Assembly (NCBI GenBank): GCA_017537245.1
Contig: JAFYLD010000026.1
Coordinates: forward strand, 1 to 35,343
Source: Clostridia bacterium
Lineage (GTDB): Bacteria; Bacillota; Clostridia; Oscillospirales; Acutalibacteraceae
Reading direction: 5' to 3'
DNA length: 35,343 bases
The position numbers and the translations under genes were made by a program. The first letter of the stretch is position 1; the number at the start of each line of letters is the position of its first letter. Of this stretch, positions 15,688-23,012 are shown piece after piece. The notes beneath the pieces were generated by a model. It ran no database searches. It was given only the letters and a program-made list of their open reading frames with translations, and was not told the origin of the DNA.

Positions 15688-16605
15688 ATGAGCTTTAAAG
15701 TATTAGAAAAAAAGATATTATCAAGCGACCAAAAAAACACACTTTCGGGGGTTGTATATATTCCCGAGGGTGATATTCGCGGTATATTTCACCTAGTTCA
15801 TGGTATGACCGAATATATCGGTCGATACGAGCCGCTTTTTTCGGATATTGCAAATGCGGGTTATATTTGTTGCGGCTTTGACAACCTTGGTCACGGCAAT
15901 ACAGCCAAAGAGAATGACCTTGGCTTTATCGCGCACAAAAACGGATGGGACTATATGGTGCGTGACGTAAAGGTTTTTGCCGATAGCGTAAAGACCGATT
16001 ACCCCGATTTGCCATATATCTTGATGGGGCACAGTATGGGCTCGTTTATTACACGAATTGTGGTATCACGCTATAGCGACCTTGCCGATAAATATATTTG
16101 TTGCGGCACCGCGGGTAGCAACCCCGTAGCAGGTATGGGACTACTGCTTTGTAATACTATCAAACTTTTTCGCGGTGAGCGCGCAGTATCGCCTTTTTTA
16201 GAGAATATTGCCTTTGGCGCTTATAACAAGCGTTTTGACGGCAACACCAAATACGAGTGGCTTACCAAAGACCGCGAGATAATTGACAAATACGCTAAAG
16301 ACAAGTATTGCACCTTTCATTTTACAGTATCGGCGCTGCACGACCTGATAAAACTTATTAAAGTTTGTAACAATAAAAATTGTTTTACAAGCACCAAAAA
16401 CAACTTACCACTACTCATAATCTCGGGTGATATGGACCCTGTCGGCAATTATGGTAAAGGTATTACCGAGGTTTATAACAACTATAAAAAATGGGGCAAC
16501 ACAAACGTTGCTATGAAACTATACGAAAACTGCCGCCACGAAATACATAACGATAGCTGTAAAGACCAAATGGTAAAAGATATTTTGGAGTTTATAACAA
16601 AATAA
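15688..16605 (+). CDS. Alpha/beta hydrolase, monoacylglycerol lipase-like
   Basis: A 305-residue Hydrolase_4 family protein. It has the oxyanion motif LVHGMTEYIGRY, nucleophile Ser116 in GHSMGS, probable acid Asp250 in GDMDPVG and His284 in CRHEIHND. Family members release glycerol or fatty acid from monoacylglycerols or lysophospholipids. No signal peptide is seen, so it acts in the cytosol. AAGGAATG before the start lies within the end of glpK. Substrate assignment rests on family resemblance and its pairing with glpK. Confidence 0.88.
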   Translation: MSFKVLEKKILSSDQKNTLSGVVYIPEGDIRGIFHLVHGMTEYIGRYEPLFSDIANAGYICCGFDNLGHGNTAKENDLGFIAHKNGWDYMVRDVKVFADSVKTDYPDLPYILMGHSMGSFITRIVVSRYSDLADKYICCGTAGSNPVAGMGLLLCNTIKLFRGERAVSPFLENIAFGAYNKRFDGNTKYEWLTKDREIIDKYAKDKYCTFHFTVSALHDLIKLIKVCNNKNCFTSTKNNLPLLIISGDMDPVGNYGKGITEVYNNYKKWGNTNVAMKLYENCRHEIHNDSCKDQMVKDILEFITK

Positions 16606-16641
16606 AAAAATGGCACTCACGCCGAGCGCTATCTTTTTTTT
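16604..16641 (+). terminator. Probable terminator after the lipase gene
   Basis: GCACTC-acgcc-GAGCGC forms an imperfect stem (one mismatch) flanked by A7 and followed by TATCT8. The stem is weak but the T run is strong. Confidence 0.55.
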
Positions 16642-16797
16642 GATTAAGTTATAAAATTAAATTATTTTTATAACGTAAAGAGTTTTGCTATTGAGAGACT
16701 TGTCTGATGTTAAATAACTATCAATTAGAGAACCGTCCCCTATGTTATTTTTCTAAATTTTTAATAATATCTTTTTAAAAGTTATCCACGTATTCCC
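16642..16797. other. AT-rich intergenic stretch with a REP-like word
   Basis: No gene is supported. GAGAACCGTCCCC at about 16728-16740 resembles half of REP-type elements common in Bacillota; no complementary half lies next to it. A related but complete palindrome occurs at 18109-18137. Confidence 0.45.
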
Positions 16798-16826
16798 TTG
16801 AATAATAAAAAACTATATGGTATAAT
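16798..16826 (+). promoter_or_regulatory. Extended -10 promoter before the HNH gene
   Basis: TTGAAT (16798-16803), 17-base spacer ending in TGG, TATAAT (16821-16826). The TGn before the -10 box makes it an extended -10 promoter. The leader is about 80 bases long. Confidence 0.8.
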
Positions 16827-16913
16827 TTGTAAAATATAGTATACGCAAAATATCGAAGACTAAAGGAAGTTTAAAAGTCCAGTTCTTTGGACACTTGTTT
16901 TGAGATAATGTGA

Positions 16914-17108
16914 ATGGTGAAGGACATTTCACCTAATACTTACTTATGGCAACGCGATAAAGGTCAGTGTGTTTATTGCGGATCAAAAACCAATCTGCAC
17001 TATGACCACATTATTCCTTTTTCAAAAGGCGGGTCCTCCACAACAGCAGCAAACATACAACTGCTTTGCGCAACCTGTAATTTGAGAAAGCATGATAATA
17101 TAGAATAA
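16914..17108 (+). CDS. Mini HNH endonuclease domain protein
   Basis: A 64-residue protein that is little more than an HNH fold: CVYC (Cys19/22), HYDHIIPFSKGG with Asp31-His32, Asn47 and CATC (Cys52/55). All zinc-binding and catalytic positions are present. HNH nucleases occur in restriction, homing and phage systems. A TGA lies directly before the ATG in frame, so it does not extend upstream; no good ribosome binding site is seen. It could be a complete small nuclease or the surviving domain of a longer one. It has its own promoter, and a Cys/His-repeat gene follows 31 bases later. Confidence 0.75.
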   Translation: MVKDISPNTYLWQRDKGQCVYCGSKTNLHYDHIIPFSKGGSSTTAANIQLLCATCNLRKHDNIE

Positions 17109-17139
17109 ATTGACGTGTCAATAATAAAGAAGGTAGATT

Positions 17140-17802
17140 ATGAAAAAGATATTAATAATCGTTTTAATTGTAGTAGGCTTGCTGGTTACAACTCTCTTTG
17201 TATGCGATTTAGCCTTTGATGGGGTTTTTAGAAAGGAATGCAAAGTAATTGATTGTAGCAACAAAAGTGAATCTCCATCCCTGTATTGCTCAAAACATCA
17301 GTGCAACGAGGCAGGATGCAGTGGCGGAAGCACTTATAGTTATTGCTACGACCATAAATGCACTGTACGTCTTTGTGACAACAAGAAAGATCCGGGTATG
17401 GATTGTTGTTCAGAACACAAGTGCCTTTCTGCCGGATGTAACAATGTCACCGATAATCCTAATACTTATTGCAGCGAGCACGCTTGTAAAATTTTGGTAT
17501 GTAATAATCCGTCAATTAATCCTAATGGTTATTGTAGTACACACAATTGCGCCAAATTAGGATGTACTTCTCTAATATTTACCCGTTCAAATTATTGTTT
17601 CACACACAAGTGCAATGTTCCCTCATGCATTAACGGCCAAGATGAAGATAATCCATATTGCATCGAACATCATTGCTTGTATAATGGTTGTACTGAAAGA
17701 ATAATAGATATTCTTGCCAACTACTGTTATTCACATGAATGTCAGTATGGAACATGCCATAACCCCCGTGACGGTTCCAAGTACTGTTATTTGCATGAGT
17801 GA
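17140..17802 (+). CDS. Membrane-anchored or secreted Cys/His-repeat protein, nine units, stop at the tenth
   Basis: A 220-residue protein. A hydrophobic N-terminal helix (4-25) serves as signal or anchor, followed by nine tandem units of 19-22 residues with the pattern C-x4-C-x(7-12)-[YC]-C-x2-H, linked as H-x-C. Units alternate: even ones have GC as the second Cys (EAGC, SAGC, KLGC, YNGC), odd ones do not (VIDC, VRLC, ILVC, VPSC, YGTC), so the true period is about 42 residues. Metal binding is likely from the Cys/His pattern. I do not recognise a named bacterial family; the spacing recalls WRKY19-like plant zinc repeats. A tenth unit continues in frame after the TGA (17803-17868). A longer relative lies at the right edge of the window. 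Confidence 0.8.
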   Translation: MKKILIIVLIVVGLLVTTLFVCDLAFDGVFRKECKVIDCSNKSESPSLYCSKHQCNEAGCSGGSTYSYCYDHKCTVRLCDNKKDPGMDCCSEHKCLSAGCNNVTDNPNTYCSEHACKILVCNNPSINPNGYCSTHNCAKLGCTSLIFTRSNYCFTHKCNVPSCINGQDEDNPYCIEHHCLYNGCTERIIDILANYCYSHECQYGTCHNPRDGSKYCYLHE

Positions 17803-17868
17803 AGGTATCCTGGATGCCAGGATATGGGGTATAATTTCACCGGTGGTTATTGTACCTTACACCGTTAA
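17803..17868 (+). pseudogene. In-frame tenth Cys/His unit downstream of a TGA
   Basis: Reading on in the same frame past the TGA (17800-17802) gives RYPGCQDMGYNFTGGYCTLH and a final Arg, then TAA at 17866-17868. This is a complete even-type unit (PGC, YC-x2-H) whose first Cys falls exactly on the TGA. Either a TGT/TGC codon mutated to TGA and shortened the protein, or the TGA is recoded. An 8-bp perfect hairpin, TATCCTGG / CCAGGATA (17806-17824), starts three bases after the TGA. Confidence 0.75.
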
Positions 17869-17967
17869 ACACAAGATAAAACTTTTAAAACACGGCTGAT
17901 AATTTTTATATCATACGTTTAATAATCAATTTTAACAAATATTTAATATAACAATTGTGTTAATAAA

Positions 17968-17998
17968 AATAAAGGGCGGCTTTGTGCCGCCCTTTATT
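17968..17998. terminator. Bidirectional terminator between convergent units
   Basis: AATAAAGGGCGGC and GCCGCCCTTTATT form a 13-bp perfect stem with loop TTTGT. T-rich flanks occur on both strands. Confidence 0.85.
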
Positions 17999-18113
17999 CT
18001 ATTGCACTAAATATTATATGTGTTCTACCGTCTGCGTGGAATTGAACGTCTATTGTTTTAACTTCATAGATGTCAGTTTCTTCAATCAAGATGGTAGTTT
18101 CATCCGGTATCAA
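17994..18113 (-). pseudogene. Possible 3' remnant of a lost gene
   Basis: On the minus strand an open stretch encodes a sequence such as TILIEETDIYEVKTIDVQF and ends HIIFSAIE, with stop at 17994-17996. It has protein-like composition but no good start: an in-frame TGA lies just upstream inside the REP-like hairpin. It reads like the C-terminal end of a former gene of about 37 residues. I cannot assign a family. Confidence 0.35.
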
Positions 18114-18137
18114 TCAGGGGACTGTTCCCTGATTGAT
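18109..18137. repeat. REP-like palindrome
   Basis: ATCAATCAGGG (18109-18119) and CCCTGATTGAT (18127-18137) form an 11-bp perfect inverted repeat with loop GACTGTT. It follows the end of the HAD gene on the minus strand, where it could also stabilise or end that mRNA; no T run is present. The GGGGAC...TTCCC words are typical of REP elements moved by TnpA-REP-type transposases. Confidence 0.65.
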
Positions 18138-18144
18138 GTCACAT

Positions 18145-18855
18145 TTAACACAACTTGTCAATATATTCCACAAGTTCGTCGAAACTGCCGCTTGGGTATT
18201 TTGTAATATCTTCCTCGTTTTTATTTATTAGGCAATCGGTAAGTAGAAATACCTTCATACCCACGTTTTTTGCCACCATATCGTCAGAAACGTCGTTGCC
18301 GACCATAAGGCACTCTTCTGGCTTGGCGCCGATTCGCTTTGCCACCTCAATAAAGTAAGCGGGGTTTGGCTTGCAACAATTTATGTTTTCGTAGGTGGTA
18401 TAAAATTCGAAATCACTAGTATCTAGTCCTGCCCAATTTATGCGCCAACGAGTAGCGCGCTCGGGGAAAATCGGGTTGGTAGCAAGAGCAATTTTATAAC
18501 CCATTGTCTTTAGTTTTTCGACAGTTTCTTTAGCCTGTGGATTAAAGCCGCAAACCGCCTTTACTTTGTCAAATTCTTGCTCATAAAACTCGTCGAACAA
18601 GTATTTATCGTTTCTTATTTTATCGCCATAAACACTTGCGGCATAGTCCCAAAACACCTCTTCATTACACTTGTCGCTAGTGTTTTTTATCATAGCGTAG
18701 GTGCCTTTCCAGATGGTTTCGATAAACTGTTTTGGCTCGTATCCGTGGGGAGCTAGTTTTGTCGATATTCTTTTAAAATAATCGCCTACAAACGTGTCCA
18801 TATCCATTGGTAGCAAAGTACCGTCAAGGTCAAATAAAACTGCTTTTATACTCAT
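18145..18855 (-). CDS. HAD-family phosphatase
   Basis: A 236-residue HAD hydrolase. Motif I LFDLDGTLL (Asp9, Asp11), motif II ATN, motif III Lys and motif IV GNDVSDDMVAKNVGM are present; an all-helical cap lies between motifs I and II, as in phosphoglycolate-phosphatase-type members. Substrate not predictable. GAGGTAATTT before the ATG overlaps the end of the upstream HprK-like gene, whose stop is only three bases away, so the two are cotranscribed. Confidence 0.9.
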   Translation of the reverse strand: MSIKAVLFDLDGTLLPMDMDTFVGDYFKRISTKLAPHGYEPKQFIETIWKGTYAMIKNTSDKCNEEVFWDYAASVYGDKIRNDKYLFDEFYEQEFDKVKAVCGFNPQAKETVEKLKTMGYKIALATNPIFPERATRWRINWAGLDTSDFEFYTTYENINCCKPNPAYFIEVAKRIGAKPEECLMVGNDVSDDMVAKNVGMKVFLLTDCLINKNEEDITKYPSGSFDELVEYIDKLC

Positions 18856-18858
18856 AAA

Positions 18859-19560
18859 TTACCTCGTCATTTCGTTAAATGAAGTGTTAAACGCCTCTTG
18901 CGATATATCGCAAGAAAGCTCATATACAGGTGTTTTTTCTATCATTGCGCCAAGTAGCGCAAGCGTGCTGGAAAGCGCAACGGCGCTACGCGGTATATAC
19001 ACCTGACGCATAAGATGGTTTATAGCCTCACTAGTGTTTAGTCGAACAATGCTATTAGTTTTGCTTTGTTTTAAAATACAAATAGCTTTTAGTGGCGCTT
19101 TGGCGTTGCGCTGATAACCCTCTTTGCCTGCCCACGGAGTACCGTAAACAGTAATGCTATCATCAATGCCGATTATTGGCTTATCACCGTTTATGATTTT
19201 AACCTTATCGCCTAGGTACTTGCTCCACAAATTTATATGAGTGGTTTTACCCGTACCACTAGGAGCAGTAAAAAGGTAGGTCTTGTTTTCGTACTCTATT
19301 GCGGCGCCGTGAAAAACAAAGCGGTTAAACTCGGGTAGTTTTTCGGCAATAGCGCGATAGATACAAAGGCTCTCGCAAGACTCTATCGGAGCACCGGGTA
19401 CCATAGCCTTTTCTTTTGCGATGGCATCGTCACTGGCTTTTGCCACGATATCTGCCGTGTCAAACTGCGCTACGTAGTCCTTGCAAAACTCGGTCATATA
19501 ATCGTACTTGTGCTCTATATTAACCTTTAAATCTGATAATATAATATCAAGTTTATACAT
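18859..19560 (-). CDS. HprK/PEPCK-like P-loop protein
   Basis: A 233-residue protein with a Walker A SGTGKTTH near residue 100, followed by INGDKPIIG and YGTPWAGKEG, a pattern of the HPr-kinase / PEP-carboxykinase fold. The CBS-like N-terminal part of true HprK and its C-terminal tail are missing, and length is short, so it is probably not the catabolite-control kinase. Similar small proteins occur beside peptide-modification and capsule genes. It sits between CapA-like and HAD genes with gaps of 10 and 3 bases. Substrate unknown. Confidence 0.75.
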   Translation of the reverse strand: MYKLDIILSDLKVNIEHKYDYMTEFCKDYVAQFDTADIVAKASDDAIAKEKAMVPGAPIESCESLCIYRAIAEKLPEFNRFVFHGAAIEYENKTYLFTAPSGTGKTTHINLWSKYLGDKVKIINGDKPIIGIDDSITVYGTPWAGKEGYQRNAKAPLKAICILKQSKTNSIVRLNTSEAINHLMRQVYIPRSAVALSSTLALLGAMIEKTPVYELSCDISQEAFNTSFNEMTR

Positions 19561-19570
19561 ATTTCACCTA

Positions 19571-20902
19571 CTAATTAAAGCGCAACTTGCAACCTAAATA
19601 TTCTTGAACTTCGCCTAGTCCCTCGGACATAATCTTTTTGGTTCTTTCATAAGATGCTTTTGCCTTTTGAACGGTCGCAGCATCCAGACCATAACTCTCG
19701 GCCATAGCCGCGTTTTCTAGCGGATACATTGTGTATTGGTAGTTGCCGGCAGCGCCGTATCTGTCAACCCAGGTAGGAATAAGGTCAACCGCGTCAAGAT
19801 ATACCTCGCCATCCTTATCACGCGCGAAAGTATAACTAAATAATACGCCGTCTTCGGTGTGACCTGTTTCGCAAAGACCCGTCATTTCAGAAATGCGTTG
19901 GTTAGATATTGAGTTACCCATAGAATAAAGGCAAACTGTGGTGTTTTGGCTATCTTCGGAGTGTATTAACTCAACCGGTTGCAAAACGTGTGGATGACCG
20001 CCAACAATTACGTCAACTCCCATATTGCAAAGTTCTTGCGCAATAACCTTTTGATAAGTGCCGGGTTTTGTATGGTATTCGCTACCCCAATGCATATAAA
20101 AGACAATTGCCTCGGCGCCGTCTTTTTCCATATTTTTAATTACTTCTCGAGCCTCGGTATAAAAGGCAGAAGTGTTTGAACTGCTAAAGTAATTTATAAG
20201 CGAACTAGCGCCCGCAGCCGAGCTATTGGTACCATAGGTGTAAGCTACCATACCAATCTTGATGCCGTTAATATTTTTTACAACGTAGGTCGGGTCGCTA
20301 TTGGTTTCTTTTGTGCCCAAAAAGTCAAGATTTTTTGCCTTTATTTGTTGCACGGTACGTTTCATACCCGCAAGCCCTGTATCTAGACAGTGGTTATTTG
20401 CGGTAAGAAGCATATCAAATCCGTCAGCCTTGATATAATCAAGCAAACTGTCAGGCGAGTTAAAACCGGGATAACCGCGATAACTACCCGCAGCCTCGCC
20501 ACCCAAAGTTACCTCTAGGTTAGCAACGGCATAATCGGCCGACTTGATATAGGACTTTGCCTCTTTAAATAGTTTAGAAAAATTATAACTGCCGTCATTT
20601 TGCTTTGCACCCCATAACACGTTATCGTGAATGAGTATATCGCCTGTATTTAAAACGGTGGCGGTAGTTTTGTTAGGTTTGGTTTGTTGTGTTTCGCTAT
20701 TAGTTTGTGATGAATTATCATCAGGCTCATTAGCAGACTGATTTTGCGATTGAGTGTTTGTGTTTTCCTTTTCGCCGTTATCGCTACTAGGATTTATAAC
20801 AAAATACACCACTGCCACTATTGCCGCGAGTAACAGTGCCACAAGGGACACAAATATTCTTCTGCGCCTTATTGCTCTTTGTCTTTTGGTTATCTTTTTC
20901 AT
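19571..20902 (-). CDS. CapA-family (PGA_cap) metallophosphatase-like membrane protein
   Basis: A 443-residue protein with a basic N-terminus, one signal-anchor helix (about 15-33) and a long Ser/Asn/Gln linker. The CapA domain then starts with LNTGDILIHDNVLW and includes VANLEVTLGG, LTANNHCLDTG, FYMHWGSEYHTKP and VGGHPHVLQPVELI. Named after poly-gamma-glutamate capsule protein CapA, the family has a calcineurin-like metallophosphatase fold; many members are outside polyglutamate operons and of unknown substrate. No capB/capC genes are seen here. First gene of a three-gene minus-strand operon. Confidence 0.9.
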   Translation of the reverse strand: MKKITKRQRAIRRRRIFVSLVALLLAAIVAVVYFVINPSSDNGEKENTNTQSQNQSANEPDDNSSQTNSETQQTKPNKTTATVLNTGDILIHDNVLWGAKQNDGSYNFSKLFKEAKSYIKSADYAVANLEVTLGGEAAGSYRGYPGFNSPDSLLDYIKADGFDMLLTANNHCLDTGLAGMKRTVQQIKAKNLDFLGTKETNSDPTYVVKNINGIKIGMVAYTYGTNSSAAGASSLINYFSSSNTSAFYTEAREVIKNMEKDGAEAIVFYMHWGSEYHTKPGTYQKVIAQELCNMGVDVIVGGHPHVLQPVELIHSEDSQNTTVCLYSMGNSISNQRISEMTGLCETGHTEDGVLFSYTFARDKDGEVYLDAVDLIPTWVDRYGAAGNYQYTMYPLENAAMAESYGLDAATVQKAKASYERTKKIMSEGLGEVQEYLGCKLRFN

Positions 20903-20958
20903 TTTTATATACCCTAACCTTAAAAGTTTGATATTTCGACCATTTTTACCTATTATAT

Positions 20959-20987
20959 ATAATATAATAAATTTATAAAAAAATCAA
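20959..20987 (-). promoter_or_regulatory. Probable promoter of the CapA-HprK-HAD operon
   Basis: On the minus strand TTGATT (20982-20987), 17 bases, TATTAT (20959-20964). The region is very AT-rich, so other -10 placements are possible. It is divergent to the promoter at 20996-21024. Confidence 0.5.
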
Positions 20988-20995
20988 TAATTCAC

Positions 20996-21024
20996 TTGTA
21001 TTTGCTAATCTTTTATTGTAAAAT
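20996..21024 (+). promoter_or_regulatory. Promoter of the PRTase-rhaA operon
   Basis: TTGTAT (20996-21001), 17-base spacer, TAAAAT (21019-21024). AGGAGG at 21041-21046 follows, nine bases before the ATG. Confidence 0.7.
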
Positions 21025-21055
21025 AATTCTATACGAATTTAGGAGGACTTAAATT

Positions 21056-21697
21056 ATGCCAAATTCTAACACAATTAAAATTCCAACCAAGCGTAAGGAT
21101 TTGTATTTGCGCGCTACCAAAGGTCACTTTGCTACAAGCAATAGCCACAGCAACTACTATATTGACGTTACCACACAAAAGACACGTCTTTCTGAAGCAA
21201 GAGCTGTTGCAGAAGAACTTTGCAGTTACTATCGCTCCAATACAATAGTTGATACCATCCTTTGCCTTGACGGTATGGAAGTAGTAGGCGCTTGTCTTGC
21301 AAGTCGTCTTACCGAATCTAACTACGTAAATATGAACGCTCACCAAACAATCTACGTTGTAACGCCTGAAATTACAGGTTCTAGCCAACTTTTGTTCCGT
21401 GACAATATCGTTCCTATGATTCAGGGTAAACACGTGCTTATTTTGGCAGTATCTGTTTCAACCGGTCGTACCGTTGAAGCTGCTGTTGACGCTATTAAGT
21501 ATTATGGCGGTAACGTTGCAGGTATATGCTCTATATTCGCTACCAAAAAAGAACGCGCAGGTATTCCTGTAAATTCTATATTTAACCCAACCGACCTTCC
21601 TGACTACCAAAACTACAAGCCACACGAATGCCCACTTTGTAAAGCAGGCGAAAAGATTGACGCGCTTGTAAACTGTCACGGTTGTTCAAAACTTTAA
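21056..21697 (+). CDS. Phosphoribosyltransferase-fold protein with altered PRPP loop
   Basis: A 213-residue protein resembling orotate-type PRTases (IVDTILCLDGMEVVGACLAS early; HVLILAVSVSTGRTVEAAVD as the PRPP-loop region). The usual two acidic residues before the TG (DDvxxTG) are replaced by Ala-Val, so ordinary PRPP use is doubtful. A C-terminal extension carries CPLC and CHGC, a possible zinc site. It precedes rhaA by 18 bases with shared promoter. It may be a specialised transferase or a nucleotide-binding regulator; I cannot decide. Confidence 0.75.
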   Translation: MPNSNTIKIPTKRKDLYLRATKGHFATSNSHSNYYIDVTTQKTRLSEARAVAEELCSYYRSNTIVDTILCLDGMEVVGACLASRLTESNYVNMNAHQTIYVVTPEITGSSQLLFRDNIVPMIQGKHVLILAVSVSTGRTVEAAVDAIKYYGGNVAGICSIFATKKERAGIPVNSIFNPTDLPDYQNYKPHECPLCKAGEKIDALVNCHGCSKL

Positions 21698-21715
21698 TTT
21701 TTTCGAGGTATAAAA

Positions 21716-22966
21716 ATGACTAGACTAGAAGAAGCAAAAAAACAATACGCGGCGCTCGGTATCGACGTTGACGCTGTTATTGAAACACTAAAAAAACAAC
21801 CTGTATCACTTCACTGCTGGCAAGGTGACGACGTTAAAGGCTTTGACCAAGACGGTCCACTCACAGGCGGTATTCAAACCACAGGTAACTACCCAGGCAA
21901 AGCACGCACACCTGAAGAGCTTATGGCAGATATGGACATGGTAATGTCACTTTGCCCAGGTATGAAAAAGATTAACGTTCACGCTTGCTATGCAATTTTT
22001 GAAGACGGTGAATTTGCCGACCGCGACAAGCTTGAGCCAAAGCACTTTAAAAAGTGGGTTGACTTTGCAAAGAAGCACGGCATGGGTCTTGACTTTAACC
22101 CAACCTTCTTCTCACACCCAATGGCAAATAGCGGTCTTACACTTTCAAGCCCAGACAAATCAGTTCGCGATTTCTGGATCGAGCACGGTAAGGCTTGCGT
22201 ACGTATTTCTGAGTATTTTGCAAAGGAAACAGGCGTACCTTGCGTTATGAACATTTGGACAGGCGACGGTCTTAAAGATATCCCTGCTGACAGAATGGGT
22301 CCACGCGTTAGATACAAAGAATCTATCGAAGCTATTTTATCTGAACCATTTGACAAGAATCTTGTTAAGCCTTGCGTTGAATCAAAGGTATTTGGTATTG
22401 GTGTAGAATCTTACACAGTAGGCTCTGCTGAATTCTCACTTACCTTTGCTGCTACTCACGATGGTTGTTTGCCACTTATGGACAACGGTCACTACCACCC
22501 AACAGAAGTTGTATCTGACAAGATTCCTGCTCTTCTCGCTTTCTTCCCTGAAATTGCGCTACATATCACACGTCCTATCCGTTGGGACTCTGACCACGTA
22601 GTTCTATTTGACGATGAAACACGCGAGATGGCAAAAGAAATCGTACGTTGCGATGCATTTGACCGCGTTTATATGGCTCTTGACTATTTTGATGCAAGCA
22701 TTAACCGTATTGCCGCTTGGAGCGTAGGCCTTCGCAGCTGGCAAAAGGCACTCCTTATGGCTATGCTTACACCAAACGCAGCTCTCAAAGATTTGCAGGA
22801 CAAGGGCGCTTATACCGAGCTTATGGTAAAGAGCGAAGAAGTTAAGACCTTACCTTTCGGCGATATTTGGAACTACTACTGCGAATGCTGTGGCGTACCT
22901 GCTGACGGCGAATGGTTTGCTAAGGTGCAAGAATACGAAAAAGACGTACTTTCAAAGCGCGTTTAA
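21716..22966 (+). CDS. rhaA: L-rhamnose isomerase
   Basis: A 416-residue TIM-barrel enzyme converting L-rhamnose to L-rhamnulose. Segments typical of RhaA: VSLHCWQGDDVKGF, GGIQTTGNYPGKARTPEEL, GLDFNPTFFSHP, MNIWTGDG, MDNGHYHPTE and HITRPIRWDSDHVV, which hold the metal-binding His, Asp and Glu residues. Length is standard. No rhaB, rhaD or transporter gene is adjacent in this window, so the rest of the pathway must be elsewhere. Follows the PRTase gene with a TTTCGAGG site. Confidence 0.97.
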   Translation: MTRLEEAKKQYAALGIDVDAVIETLKKQPVSLHCWQGDDVKGFDQDGPLTGGIQTTGNYPGKARTPEELMADMDMVMSLCPGMKKINVHACYAIFEDGEFADRDKLEPKHFKKWVDFAKKHGMGLDFNPTFFSHPMANSGLTLSSPDKSVRDFWIEHGKACVRISEYFAKETGVPCVMNIWTGDGLKDIPADRMGPRVRYKESIEAILSEPFDKNLVKPCVESKVFGIGVESYTVGSAEFSLTFAATHDGCLPLMDNGHYHPTEVVSDKIPALLAFFPEIALHITRPIRWDSDHVVLFDDETREMAKEIVRCDAFDRVYMALDYFDASINRIAAWSVGLRSWQKALLMAMLTPNAALKDLQDKGAYTELMVKSEEVKTLPFGDIWNYYCECCGVPADGEWFAKVQEYEKDVLSKRV

Positions 22967-22976
22967 TATTAAATTT

Positions 22977-23012
22977 AAAAGGGTTGGCAAAACGCCAACC
23001 CTTTTGTTTTTT
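22977..23012. terminator. Bidirectional terminator between rhaA and the CE15-like gene
   Basis: AAAAGGGTTGGC / GCCAACCCTTTT, a 12-bp perfect stem with loop AAAAC, followed by G and T7 on plus; A4 at the left gives T4 on minus. Serves two convergent genes. Confidence 0.9.

Noticed and set aside
17104-17125. TTGACGTGTCAA as a promoter -35 or operator before the Cys/His-repeat gene
   Set aside because: No -10 box follows at proper spacing before the ATG and the palindrome has only five-base arms.
18859-19560. HPr kinase/phosphorylase (hprK)
   Set aside because: The P-loop region is similar, but the protein lacks the N-terminal domain and is shorter than HprK; only an HprK-like assignment is safe.
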